Assembly (NCBI GenBank): GCA_017415025.1
Contig: JAFQJH010000016.1
Span: 62,001 to 126,000, forward strand
Direction of reading: 5' to 3'
DNA: 64,000 nt
Source of the DNA: Clostridia bacterium
GTDB taxonomy: Bacteria > Bacillota > Clostridia > Oscillospirales > Acutalibacteraceae
Shown: positions 8,323-16,165 of the stretch, piece after piece
How positions within the stretch are numbered: the stretch's first letter is position 1
Layout: each line of letters starts with the position of its first letter
Position numbers and translations under genes: made by a program
Notes under the pieces: model-generated
What the model was told of the DNA's origin: nothing
What the model saw: the letters and a program-made list of their open reading frames with translations, nothing else
Databases searched by the model: none

Positions 8323-9312
8323 ATGTTTGGTTTTATTGCTTTTATCAGAGGCTTTCTTTCCGTAATACTTACGGTGCTCAATGTTTTTACGGGCTTTATT
8401 TTCGGTGACTTTACCGCAGATACAAAGCCGTTTTATGACGATTGCAAGCTTAATTTTGCCGTTCTTTCCGATATTCATATGACGGAAGAGAAGGCACGTG
8501 CGGATATGCTTCGCTTCGGCCTGCAGGATATGCAGGAGTTTTCTTCTCCGCTTGACCTTGTAGTGGCATCGGGCGACCTTACGGACCACGGTGAGCCCGA
8601 GGAGTGGGCAACGCTTGAAAAGGCATTTGCTGACTATACACCCGCAAAGAACATTATACTTGCACAGGGTAACCACGACACGTGGACAAGTGATGATAAT
8701 TACGCTCTTTCCCGTGAGCTTTTCATCGAGTATAACGGTAAAATCGCGGGCAGAGAAATTGACGAGGTCTATTATTCAACAAAGGTGAACGGATATACGT
8801 TTATTGTTCTCGGCAGCGAGACTGACCGCACAGCGGCATACATATCCGACACACAGCTTGAATGGCTTGAAGGTGAAATGGAAAAAGCATCAAAGGACGG
8901 ACTTCCGATTTTTGTTGTCAGCCATTGGCCTATCAATGAGAGCCACGGACTTCCCGAAACGTGGGGCGATGATGAACCCGAACCCGATGACGGCGGACTC
9001 GGAGACCAGTCGGCAAGGGTTGAGGAAATCCTTAAAGCTTATGGAAACGTGTTTATGATAACAGGTCACATCCACAGCGGTTTTACAAAGAAAGGTCAGG
9101 AGGGTGTTTACGGATATCTGAGCGTCGAATCTGACGGCTCCTTCCACAGCATCAATCTTCCGCAGTATATGTATCTGACCCTCCGCGGCAGAATTGCCAA
9201 CGGCACAGGCTTCGTCTTCGAGGTATACGAGGACACAGTCGAAATCCGCGCGAGAAGCTACTCCGCTGGAGTTTGGTATACGGATTATGACTATACAATA
9301 GATTTGGTTTAA
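8323..9312 (+). CDS. Membrane-anchored calcineurin-like metallophosphoesterase
   Basis: A 329-residue phosphoesterase with an N-terminal hydrophobic anchor (about residues 3-28), so the catalytic domain is probably outside the membrane. The family's metal ligands are all visible in order: DIH near residue 49, GDLTDHG, GNHDTW, SHW and GHIH. The substrate cannot be told from sequence; relatives include phosphodiesterases and purple-acid-phosphatase-like enzymes. It is a single-gene unit with an AAAGGGG ribosome site, divergent from an unrelated exported protein and ending at a shared convergent terminator. Confidence 0.88.
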   Translation: MFGFIAFIRGFLSVILTVLNVFTGFIFGDFTADTKPFYDDCKLNFAVLSDIHMTEEKARADMLRFGLQDMQEFSSPLDLVVASGDLTDHGEPEEWATLEKAFADYTPAKNIILAQGNHDTWTSDDNYALSRELFIEYNGKIAGREIDEVYYSTKVNGYTFIVLGSETDRTAAYISDTQLEWLEGEMEKASKDGLPIFVVSHWPINESHGLPETWGDDEPEPDDGGLGDQSARVEEILKAYGNVFMITGHIHSGFTKKGQEGVYGYLSVESDGSFHSINLPQYMYLTLRGRIANGTGFVFEVYEDTVEIRARSYSAGVWYTDYDYTIDLV

Positions 9313-9318
9313 AAGAAT

Positions 9319-9348
9319 AATGCGGTAGAGATTTTTCTCTACCGCATT
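9319..9348 (+). terminator. Convergent intrinsic terminator
   Basis: A perfect 12-bp inverted repeat (AATGCGGTAGAG and its complement) with an ATTTTT loop sits between convergent genes ending at 9312 and 9351. The T-rich flank is short on both sides, so it may serve both. Confidence 0.75.
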
Positions 9349-9350
9349 TA

Positions 9351-11162
9351 TTACTGCTCTTCCTTATATTTCTCCGCCTGGAGGTTGAACATATAGGCGT
9401 ATTTGCCGTTCATTGCCATCAGCTCCTCGTGCGTACCGCTTTCGACAATTTCACCGTTTTCGAGCATATAAATAACATCCGCCATAACGGTTGTTGAAAG
9501 TCGGTGGGAGATGAATATAACCGTCTTATCCTCTGCCGCACGGGACAGTGCCTCGTTGAGTGAATATTCGGAAACGGGGTCGAGGTTTGCACTCGGCTCG
9601 TCAAGAATCGCGAACGGACAATCCTTATAAAAAGCTCGTGCAACGGCAACCTTTTGTCCCTCACCGCCCGAAAGTGAAAGTCCGCTGTCGTCAAATTCTC
9701 TTAAAAGAATGGTATCCGCGCCGCTTTCAACCTCTTTGTTGAAGCTGCTCTCTTTGAGCGCCTGCATTACGCGGTTTTTATCGGGATTTTCCTGCATTGC
9801 AACATTTTCTCCGAGTGTTGCGCCGAAGAGTGAGAAATCCTGGAAAACTGCCGCATAATTGCTGTGATATGAGCGCACATTCCAATCACGGATATCCTTG
9901 CCGTCAACGGTTATCTTACCATCTGTCACGTCGTAAAGACGGAGGATGAGGTTTGTCAGTGTCGTTTTACCTGCGCCGTTGTAACCGACGAGTGCAATCT
10001 TCTGGTACGGCTTGATTTCGAGATTGATATTTTTGAGAGTCGGCTTCTCGCAGCCGGGATATGTGAACGAAACGTTTTCGAGCTTAATTGTAACGGGCTT
10101 GTCAAACTTTTTGACAGTATTGCCGTCCTTGATTTTTTCCTCTGCCGCCATAAACTTTTTGTATTTTTCAACGTAAAGTCCGTTTTCACGAACGCTTATT
10201 GCAAACCAGCTTGTCATTGCAAAAACGCTGTTACTGACAGAGCTGACGCCGTTGAAGGTTGCGGCAAAGCTGCCGAGGCTGATTTCCTTTGTTACAATCG
10301 CCTTGTAGCCCATAAAGAGTGTAACACCGAGACAGATAAGCAAGGTCATCGGCAGACTTTCCTGGCTGAAATAGAGAGCGCATTGCTTTTTTAGGAAGGG
10401 TGAGACCGTGAAAATACGGTCAAAGATATTCTGATTGTATCTTCTTTCAATCATTTCACCTGCGGGATTGAGCCGAAGCTCCTTTGCATAGTCCTGCAGA
10501 TAAAAGACACGTGAAAAGTAGAGATTTTTTCTGTCAAGCGGAGTCATAACCCGCTTTTTCTCGATATTTACCTTGGCAATCATTCTGCCGAGAGGAACCA
10601 TAATTCCGACACAAAGTGCAATAAAAATAAAGCACGCGGGGTCGATCGTGACGATAACCGCAGTAATTGAAATTATCGAAACTATATGAGTGAAAAAATC
10701 TCTGGTGCTGGACATTATACTGTCCACGCGGTCACTCATTGTGTTCATTGCGAGCACGAAATCGTTATAGAATTCGGGATTGTCATAGGATTGAAAATCC
10801 ATTTTTGCCGCTTTTTCATAAATTTGCGAATACAGCTTGTAATGCAGCTTTTCCATCTGCTTCGGTCTGTAAATCTCATAGAAAATCGTGTTGCCGAGAT
10901 TACCGATGACAACCACTGCCGCAAAAATAATACACGCAACCGCAATTCTGTAAAGACCGGTACCCTGAGTAACAACGTCAATGATGTATTTGAGAAGTAC
11001 GACGTTGGAAAGAATCCACGGAAGGGTTGAAAGTACGTCAAAAACAAGCAGCGAAATCATCAGCATCGGTGAGTTTTTCATAACAAACTTCAGCATAAAC
11101 AGATAATTGCGGAAGCTGTGTGCATTTTCTTTAGCTGTAGTCGTGGCTTTATTCTTCATCAT
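9351..11162 (-). CDS. ABC transporter half-subunit (membrane + ATPase), second of pair
   Basis: About 603 residues. The N-terminal half is an ABC type-1 exporter membrane domain with predicted six helices, and the C-terminal half is an ATPase: Walker A GYNGAGKTT, a SLSGGEGQK signature, Walker B FAILDEPSANLDP and a switch His in FISHRLS. The start at 11162 (or the adjacent ATG at 11159) is chosen because AGGAGG lies 6-9 bp upstream; it overlaps the previous stop by about 14 bp, implying translational coupling. It probably forms a heterodimer with the 11149-12972 product. The cargo is unknown; the FAD oxidoreductase at the head of the operon hints at export of a modified small molecule, lipid or peptide. 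Confidence 0.88.
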   Translation of the reverse strand: MMKNKATTTAKENAHSFRNYLFMLKFVMKNSPMLMISLLVFDVLSTLPWILSNVVLLKYIIDVVTQGTGLYRIAVACIIFAAVVVIGNLGNTIFYEIYRPKQMEKLHYKLYSQIYEKAAKMDFQSYDNPEFYNDFVLAMNTMSDRVDSIMSSTRDFFTHIVSIISITAVIVTIDPACFIFIALCVGIMVPLGRMIAKVNIEKKRVMTPLDRKNLYFSRVFYLQDYAKELRLNPAGEMIERRYNQNIFDRIFTVSPFLKKQCALYFSQESLPMTLLICLGVTLFMGYKAIVTKEISLGSFAATFNGVSSVSNSVFAMTSWFAISVRENGLYVEKYKKFMAAEEKIKDGNTVKKFDKPVTIKLENVSFTYPGCEKPTLKNINLEIKPYQKIALVGYNGAGKTTLTNLILRLYDVTDGKITVDGKDIRDWNVRSYHSNYAAVFQDFSLFGATLGENVAMQENPDKNRVMQALKESSFNKEVESGADTILLREFDDSGLSLSGGEGQKVAVARAFYKDCPFAILDEPSANLDPVSEYSLNEALSRAAEDKTVIFISHRLSTTVMADVIYMLENGEIVESGTHEELMAMNGKYAYMFNLQAEKYKEEQ

Positions 11163-12972
11163 CCGCCGCCTCCTCTCTGTAACCGGAAGCCTGCAGGGTG
11201 AACATTTTGCAGTATTCACCGCCGAGAGACATCAGCTCATCGTGGTCGCCGTGTTCAATAAGCTCGCCGCCCGAGAAAACAAGAATATTATCACTTCTTG
11301 TTGCGCTCGAAAGTCGGTGAGAGATGTAGATAACGGTTTTATTCTTGGTGCCTTCCATAAGGCTGTCATACATTTTTGATTCTGCCACGGGATCGAGTGC
11401 GCTTGAAGGCTCATCAAGAATTGCAATATCAAAGTTCTTTGCAAACATTCTGGCAATTGTTACCTTCTGACTTTCACCGCCCGAAAGCAGAGCACCGTTT
11501 TCGTCAAATTCGCGGGTGAGAAGGGTGTTCTCCTTTTTGTCAAGAGAGCTGATTTTTCCGTAAACACCGCTTTGCTTAAGAGCCTGCGTTGCACGTCCGA
11601 TGTTGTTTTCGTCAACCTCTTCAACAAGGACGTTTTCAGCAACGGTCATTGCAAAAATTCTGTAATCCTGAAAAACGCTTGCAAATTTGTCACGGTATTT
11701 CAGCAAATCGTATTCCTTGATGTTAATACCGTTGTAGAGTATTTCACCCTCGGTAACGTCATAAAGACGCATCATCAGCTTGGAAAGTGTAGTCTTACCT
11801 GCGCCGTTATGACCGACGACAGCAATGCTTTCTCCCTTGTTAATTTTGAAAGAAACGTTGGATAAGGTATTCTTTTTATTTCCGTTATAACGGAAGGAAA
11901 CATTTTTAAACTCAAGACTTTCAAATTCGCCCGGCTCAAGCTCACCGCTTTTGAGCTGGGGCTCATAAGCAAGAAATTCGCGCAGATTCTGCACCCAGAG
12001 ACATTGCTTCTGCTGCATCGTGAAGTAGTGAGCAAGCTGATTGAGTTTATTTCTGCAGTTTGTGATAGCTGAAATGAGCACGGAAAAGTCCGAAATAGGA
12101 AGGTCTTCACGCACAATCAGTCTGTAACAGCCGTAGCCGAAGCCGCCTGCAATCGGGATAACCTCGCCGAAAAAGTCGCTGAACATTTCGAGCACGGCAA
12201 TCCGCCAGCCGTATTTGTTGATAGCCTTTATGTTGTTTTCCGTCGCTTCTTTAAAACGGCGCTTGACAACGGTAAAGATGTCCGTCGTTTTGATTTCTTT
12301 TGCAAAATCCTTTAAAAGAACGGTTCTTTTGGTATAGTCCTTCTGCCTTTCAAAGGGAGTCATTTCCTTTTCCTTTGCAAATTCAACGCCGTTGCGCTTA
12401 ACACGGAAATACATAACGATAACGGGGCAAAGAATAATTATCAAAAGCAGAGGATCAAGCTTATAAAGATATATAACCAGAAAGATTATACTTATGACCG
12501 AGCCCAGCGTCCACGCCGAGCCCTCAATAATTCTTTTGTATGCGCCTTTTTCAACAACCCACGTTGCGCGGTTGTAGTTATCGAAAAATTCAGGAGTTTC
12601 ATAGCAAGCAAGCTCAACCTGCTGAGCCTTTTCAAAAATCAGTCGGTTAAGATAACCCTCGTACTTGAATTCGTACTTTTCCCGCACGGGATGAAACACT
12701 ATGTAACTGAAGAGGTCAACTGCGATTTTACCGAAAACGATAAGACTGATTTTAATTGCGAACTCCTTGAAGGTTCCGTTACCTTCAATAATTGATATTG
12801 CCGTCTGAAGAAACATAACGTTAAAAACAACTGCGTAGTAGACGTTTTCGGCAATGTATGCAAGGTAAATCAGAAGTGTAGCAATCGGAGCACTTTTAAA
12901 GCTGCATTTAAGCATAAAAAACGTGTTCCTGAAAATATGTGCTTTTGCTTTGAAGTCAACTGCACGTCCCAT
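11149..12972 (-). CDS. ABC transporter half-subunit (membrane + ATPase), first of pair
   Basis: About 607 residues with the same layout as its partner: exporter membrane domain, then an ATPase with Walker A GHNGAGKTT, LSGGESQK signature and ILDEPSSALDP Walker B. The ATG at 12972 follows GGGAGGG by 5 bp; an upstream TTG in frame at 12993 has no ribosome site. It begins 21 bp after the FAD oxidoreductase stop and overlaps the next transporter gene. Both ATPase sites look intact, unlike many heterodimeric exporters with one degenerate site. Confidence 0.88.
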   Translation of the reverse strand: MGRAVDFKAKAHIFRNTFFMLKCSFKSAPIATLLIYLAYIAENVYYAVVFNVMFLQTAISIIEGNGTFKEFAIKISLIVFGKIAVDLFSYIVFHPVREKYEFKYEGYLNRLIFEKAQQVELACYETPEFFDNYNRATWVVEKGAYKRIIEGSAWTLGSVISIIFLVIYLYKLDPLLLIIILCPVIVMYFRVKRNGVEFAKEKEMTPFERQKDYTKRTVLLKDFAKEIKTTDIFTVVKRRFKEATENNIKAINKYGWRIAVLEMFSDFFGEVIPIAGGFGYGCYRLIVREDLPISDFSVLISAITNCRNKLNQLAHYFTMQQKQCLWVQNLREFLAYEPQLKSGELEPGEFESLEFKNVSFRYNGNKKNTLSNVSFKINKGESIAVVGHNGAGKTTLSKLMMRLYDVTEGEILYNGINIKEYDLLKYRDKFASVFQDYRIFAMTVAENVLVEEVDENNIGRATQALKQSGVYGKISSLDKKENTLLTREFDENGALLSGGESQKVTIARMFAKNFDIAILDEPSSALDPVAESKMYDSLMEGTKNKTVIYISHRLSSATRSDNILVFSGGELIEHGDHDELMSLGGEYCKMFTLQASGYREEAADDEE

Positions 12973-12993
12973 TAAATCCCTCCCGGGGAACAA

Positions 12994-14313
12994 TCAGAAA
13001 ATTTTTGTATAAGCCTTTGCCCAGATTTCAACGAGCTTTCTGTCCCATTTTCTCGGAATTGCAAGGCAGGCGGCAGTAACTGCCGTGATACGGTTGCCCG
13101 CGCCGAGCATCTTGCCGAGTAATACGGGGTCAGCGCAGGACTGCTTTGCCTTATTGAGAAGGTCGGGTATATCTAAAATATCAAAGGTGTCAAAGAAGCT
13201 GCCGAAGTTTGCTGTCATTGTGACGTTGCGGTCAGTCAGGATACCTGTCTCGAAGCAATAGTCAAGATCCTCGGGAACAAACCTGAACATAAGATTTTTG
13301 ACACATTCAAGCGGAGCAAGACCTGTGCCGAGATGCTTGTAGAAAAGCACCTGATATTTCCACAGGCTCTCAACGCTGAATGCCTGCGCATCGTCGTTAA
13401 TGATTGTTTCTGCAAGTATGCGCGCCGCCTTGAGCGAGTTTGCAATGCCCGAGCCGATGAGAGGAACTGTCATAAACGCGCTGTCACCGATTGCGGCATA
13501 ACCGTCGGCGACCATAACGGAAAGGGGATGGCGAACGGGGATTTCAACAAACTGCCCGCCGCGCACGATTTCTGTTCCGAGGCGCGGATTCGTCGGGCGG
13601 AGATATTCAAGATGACGGTTGACCTCGTCCATATCGAAATCCTCAAATCTGCCGATAAGAACGTCAGTATACTTATCCTCAGATGCAATCCAGCTGATTC
13701 CCTGAAGCCCCTCGGGAAGAAGGAGCACCTTGAACTTATCTTCAACCTCAACGTCGCTTGCCTTGTTATAGAAGGCGCGGAAGATTGTGATTTTCTGCTG
13801 ACGGGTGATTTCCTTTTCAATCATCAGACTTTTCGGAAGATTACGGCGGACAGGAGAGTTCATACCGCAGGAGTCGATGATAAGATCGGCAAAGAAATCG
13901 CCCTTTGCTGTGCGGATACCGACAACACGGTTGCCGAGCATAATCGGCTTTTGCACCTCGCAATCGTAAACGATTTTAACGCCCTTGTCAACGGCGTTTT
14001 TGATGAAATGGTCGTATATATCCTTGCGTTCCATCTTGATTTCGAGCTCATCCTCGGGAACGTGCTGGCGAAGCTTTGCGCCGTTCGGAGCAACAAAGGT
14101 CATATCCTCTTTATATTCGAACTTGTCCTCGTCGGGCATATCCATCTCGGCGATTTTCAGTGCCTTGGGCGCAAAAATATCCGTCCAATCGTAGCCGAGA
14201 GTACCTTCGGACTGCTTTTCATAAACAGTAACGTCATAACCGCTTTCGGCAAGGATAGCCGCCGCAGCAATACCGCCGTGGCCGAGGCCTGCAACAATAA
14301 TTTTCTTTGCCAT
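12994..14313 (-). CDS. FAD-dependent oxidoreductase, geranylgeranyl-reductase/hydroxylase-like
   Basis: A 439-residue flavoprotein with an N-terminal Rossmann fold (KIIVAGLGHGGIAAA) and the second FAD motif near residue 300 (DGYAAIGDSAFMTVPLIGSGI), the architecture of the PHBH/geranylgeranyl-reductase superfamily. The start at 14313 has GGAGGAG 5 bp upstream. It leads an operon with two ABC exporter subunits and has its own TTGAAT/TATACT promoter. The substrate is not evident; reduction of a polyprenyl lipid or hydroxylation/halogenation of a small metabolite that is then exported would fit the gene order, but this is inference. Confidence 0.75.
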   Translation of the reverse strand: MAKKIIVAGLGHGGIAAAAILAESGYDVTVYEKQSEGTLGYDWTDIFAPKALKIAEMDMPDEDKFEYKEDMTFVAPNGAKLRQHVPEDELEIKMERKDIYDHFIKNAVDKGVKIVYDCEVQKPIMLGNRVVGIRTAKGDFFADLIIDSCGMNSPVRRNLPKSLMIEKEITRQQKITIFRAFYNKASDVEVEDKFKVLLLPEGLQGISWIASEDKYTDVLIGRFEDFDMDEVNRHLEYLRPTNPRLGTEIVRGGQFVEIPVRHPLSVMVADGYAAIGDSAFMTVPLIGSGIANSLKAARILAETIINDDAQAFSVESLWKYQVLFYKHLGTGLAPLECVKNLMFRFVPEDLDYCFETGILTDRNVTMTANFGSFFDTFDILDIPDLLNKAKQSCADPVLLGKMLGAGNRITAVTAACLAIPRKWDRKLVEIWAKAYTKIF

Positions 14314-14347
14314 AATATCTCCTCCGTAATTTTTCAAATACACAAAA

Positions 14348-14376
14348 AGTATAGCACTAAATTTATATTTATTCAA
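14348..14376 (-). promoter_or_regulatory. Promoter of the FAD oxidoreductase-ABC operon
   Basis: Minus strand TTGAAT (14376-14371), 17-bp spacer, TATACT (14353-14348), 34 bp before the start codon. Confidence 0.7.
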
Positions 14377-14408
14377 TAGTTCAAAATGTGAAATAGTTTT
14401 AGCAAAAC

Positions 14409-14437
14409 TTGAATTATTGCAACAGATATGATAATAT
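14409..14437 (+). promoter_or_regulatory. Promoter of the fucosyltransferase gene
   Basis: TTGAAT (14409-14414), 17-bp spacer, TAATAT (14432-14437), 36 bp before the ATG at 14474. Confidence 0.6.
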
Positions 14438-14473
14438 CTTAAGCGTAAGCCTTACAGACAGGAGTAAACAATT

Positions 14474-15457
14474 ATGAAAACCTTAAAAATAGATTTCTGC
14501 GGTTTCTGGGGAAGCTTCAAAAAGGAAAAGAACTTGTTTGTCAAAATCCTTTCAAAACATTTTAATGTTGAGATTTCCGATAATCCTGATTTTGTTATCT
14601 GTTCAAACAGAGGAAATCCTTTTGAATATATGAAATACGACTGCGTAAGAATTATGTTTATGGGAGAGAATATGTCTCCGGATTTTACGGTGTTCGACTA
14701 TTGTATCGGTTTTGATTTTCTGGAGTTTTCTGACAGGTATTTTCGCTTACCCTTCGGATTTTATTTTGACGATGCAAAACCGTGGATTCCTGAAAAGCTT
14801 GATATCGCGTCAGCTAAAGAAATTCTTGAAGGCAAGAAATATTTCTGCAATTTTATTTACGGACATCAGTCTTCTCACGGAATGAGAGAAAATTTATTTG
14901 AAGCGCTTGACAGCTACAAGCCGGTAGTTTCTCCGGGCAGCTATATGAATAATGTCAACAACGAGAAAAAGCGTTGCTCTTGGCAGGAAAAGAATGAATA
15001 CCTTAAAGCCTCAAAGTTTACAATTGCGGGAGACAGTATAGAATACCCCGGATTTGTTACGGAGAAAATCGTGCAGCCGTTTATGTGTCATTCAATCCCG
15101 GTGTATTTCGGAAGCACGAAAATAGACGAGGATTTCAATACGAATTCTTTTGTATGGTGTAAATCTAAAGACGATATTGAAAGAACACTTGAACAGGTAA
15201 AGTTTTTAGATACTCACGATGATGCTTATATTGATATGCTGATGTGCAACCCGTTACACAGCGAGGATTACCTTGTGAAAAAGTACGAACAGCTTGAAGC
15301 TTTTTTGCTGAATATTTTTTCACAGGAGCGTGACGAGGCTTTTCGCCGAGTCAGATATTTTTGCGCTCAGCAACACGAAAAACATCTCAAAGAATACGCA
15401 GAACGCTACGAGAGAGTGCCGGGATTTATAAAGAAACTCCGCACTTTGAGAGGATAA
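14474..15457 (+). CDS. GT10 family alpha-1,3/4-fucosyltransferase
   Basis: A 327-residue cytoplasmic-type glycosyltransferase. The family signature is near residue 195: EYPGFVTEKIVQPF followed by IPVYFGS, which matches the GDP-fucose-binding alpha-1,3 motif of bacterial and animal GT10 enzymes. An acceptor-side N-terminal domain with FMGEN precedes it and a basic C-terminus (KKLRTLRG) suits membrane association. It is visibly more AT-rich than neighbouring genes, stands alone, and is not beside other glycan-assembly genes, so horizontal acquisition is plausible. Expected reaction: transfer of fucose from GDP-fucose to GlcNAc or glucose of a surface glycan; the acceptor is unknown. Confidence 0.85.
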   Translation: MKTLKIDFCGFWGSFKKEKNLFVKILSKHFNVEISDNPDFVICSNRGNPFEYMKYDCVRIMFMGENMSPDFTVFDYCIGFDFLEFSDRYFRLPFGFYFDDAKPWIPEKLDIASAKEILEGKKYFCNFIYGHQSSHGMRENLFEALDSYKPVVSPGSYMNNVNNEKKRCSWQEKNEYLKASKFTIAGDSIEYPGFVTEKIVQPFMCHSIPVYFGSTKIDEDFNTNSFVWCKSKDDIERTLEQVKFLDTHDDAYIDMLMCNPLHSEDYLVKKYEQLEAFLLNIFSQERDEAFRRVRYFCAQQHEKHLKEYAERYERVPGFIKKLRTLRG

Positions 15458-15466
15458 AACCACAAC

Positions 15467-15907
15467 AAAAAAACGCCCCGACGGGCGCAAACATAAAAAG
15501 ATGTATAAAATTGAAATAACCCCTGACCGAATGTTTCTTTACACATTTTAGCCGGTCAAGGGTTATTTCTGTTCACTCTTGATATCTAACATCTTTTTAT
15601 ATACCTCTCTTTCTTAATCTAGAAAGCTCCCAAACTTCTCTGAATTAAATTCTGAAATGTTTTTTACGGTTATTGATCAATTACAAGTCTCCATTAACAT
15701 TTTAGAATTTTATTCTGATCGTTTAAGGATTCGCTCATTTTAATTTCAAAATCTGTTTTGATTCAAACTTAAAATTCTTTATACCACTTAAGTGTTGAGC
15801 TGTTTACTGACCACCTGGATTTTAAGTTGAGATCAGGGAACTGAATTTGATTTTAAAATGAAGCTTTGGTTGTTACCTGTTCATTGGTATCACCTGTTCC
15901 TTTCTGT
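15467..15907 (-). ncRNA. Putative structured noncoding RNA, about 440 nt
   Basis: On the minus strand an extended -10 element (TGG-TATATT, 15919-15914) lies at one end. At the other end is a clean intrinsic terminator: CGCCC-GTCG-GGGCG at 15487-15474 followed by seven T (15473-15467). Between them no frame is open for more than a few codons. Local stems include CTTTCT/AGAAAG near 15630, a self-complementary TTGATCAA, and a large nested hairpin near the 3' end. Promoter, terminator, structure and absence of coding capacity together suggest a large ncRNA; I cannot assign it to a known family from memory. The -35 region is weak. Confidence 0.45.
15493..15600 (-). repeat. Nested inverted repeat (108 bp)
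   Basis: Outer arms: a perfect 12-bp pair, ATAAAAAGATGT (15493-15504) with its complement (15589-15600). Inner arms: 17 bp with one mismatch (15513-15529 and 15553-15569), and within them a 5-bp AATGT/ACATT stem. On the minus strand a nine-codon frame (MLDIKSEQK) begins in the outer arm 9 bp after GAGAGG and stops in the inner arm. Confidence 0.75.
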
Positions 15908-16017
15908 GTCTATAATATACCACATCTGCAAGCAAAAATCTATTCGCAATGTTCAATAAAGTTAAAAGCCTCAAATTATGCATAACGCAGAAATCTTCTC
16001 CGAAGTCCTCAAAACCG

Positions 16018-16047
16018 TTGACATACAAGGCTTTGTTATGTTATTAT
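16018..16047 (+). promoter_or_regulatory. Promoter upstream of the GNAT gene
   Basis: Consensus TTGACA (16018-16023) with TATTAT (16042-16047) at 18 bp, or TTATTA one base earlier at 17 bp. Confidence 0.65.
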
Positions 16048-16056
16048 AAATATGTT

Positions 16057-16081
16057 GGGCGGTTGAAAAACTGCCCTTTTT
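16057..16081 (+). terminator. Terminator-like hairpin at the very start of the transcript
   Basis: GGGCGGTT-GAAA-AACTGCCC (one G-T pair) followed by TTTTT. It starts only about 10 bp after the -10 box of the promoter at 16018-16047, so it would be the 5' end of that RNA; it may stabilise or attenuate it rather than end an upstream gene. Confidence 0.55.
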
Positions 16082-16165
16082 ATTTAAAAAATAAAATCCT
16101 TTTTTATATAGCATTTTCCGACAGTATGTGGTAGAATACATACATAAATTTTTTGTGAGGCTGTT

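Larger units (their letters stand above)
15458..16165. other. 708-bp region without a protein gene
   Basis: I find no convincing coding sequence here; a 61-codon plus-strand frame at 15949-16134 spans a terminator-like hairpin and has no ribosome site. The stretch is AT-rich and holds a putative minus-strand ncRNA unit (15467-15907), a nested inverted repeat (15493-15600), and, on the plus strand, a TTGACA promoter with a hairpin just after it ahead of the acetyltransferase gene. Confidence 0.7.

Noticed and set aside
11149-12972. Degenerate ATPase site in the ABC pair
   Set aside because: Walker A, signature and Walker B residues look intact in both half-transporters, so there is no evidence for an inactive site.
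13333-14379. 348-codon frame opposite the FAD oxidoreductase gene
   Set aside because: It is a long shadow on the complementary strand of a clear flavoprotein gene, with no ribosome site or recognisable domain.
15493-15600. Nested inverted repeat as a retron msr-msd
   Set aside because: No reverse transcriptase gene lies nearby and there is no priming-guanosine context; the repeats are explained as well by RNA hairpins.
15870-15900. Direct repeats of ACCTGTTC as an attachment site
   Set aside because: Two 8-bp copies 20 bp apart are too short and lie within the putative ncRNA; no integrase is present.
15949-16134. 61-codon plus-strand frame as a small protein
   Set aside because: It crosses a consensus promoter and a terminator-like hairpin, has no ribosome site and its composition is that of AT-rich noncoding DNA.
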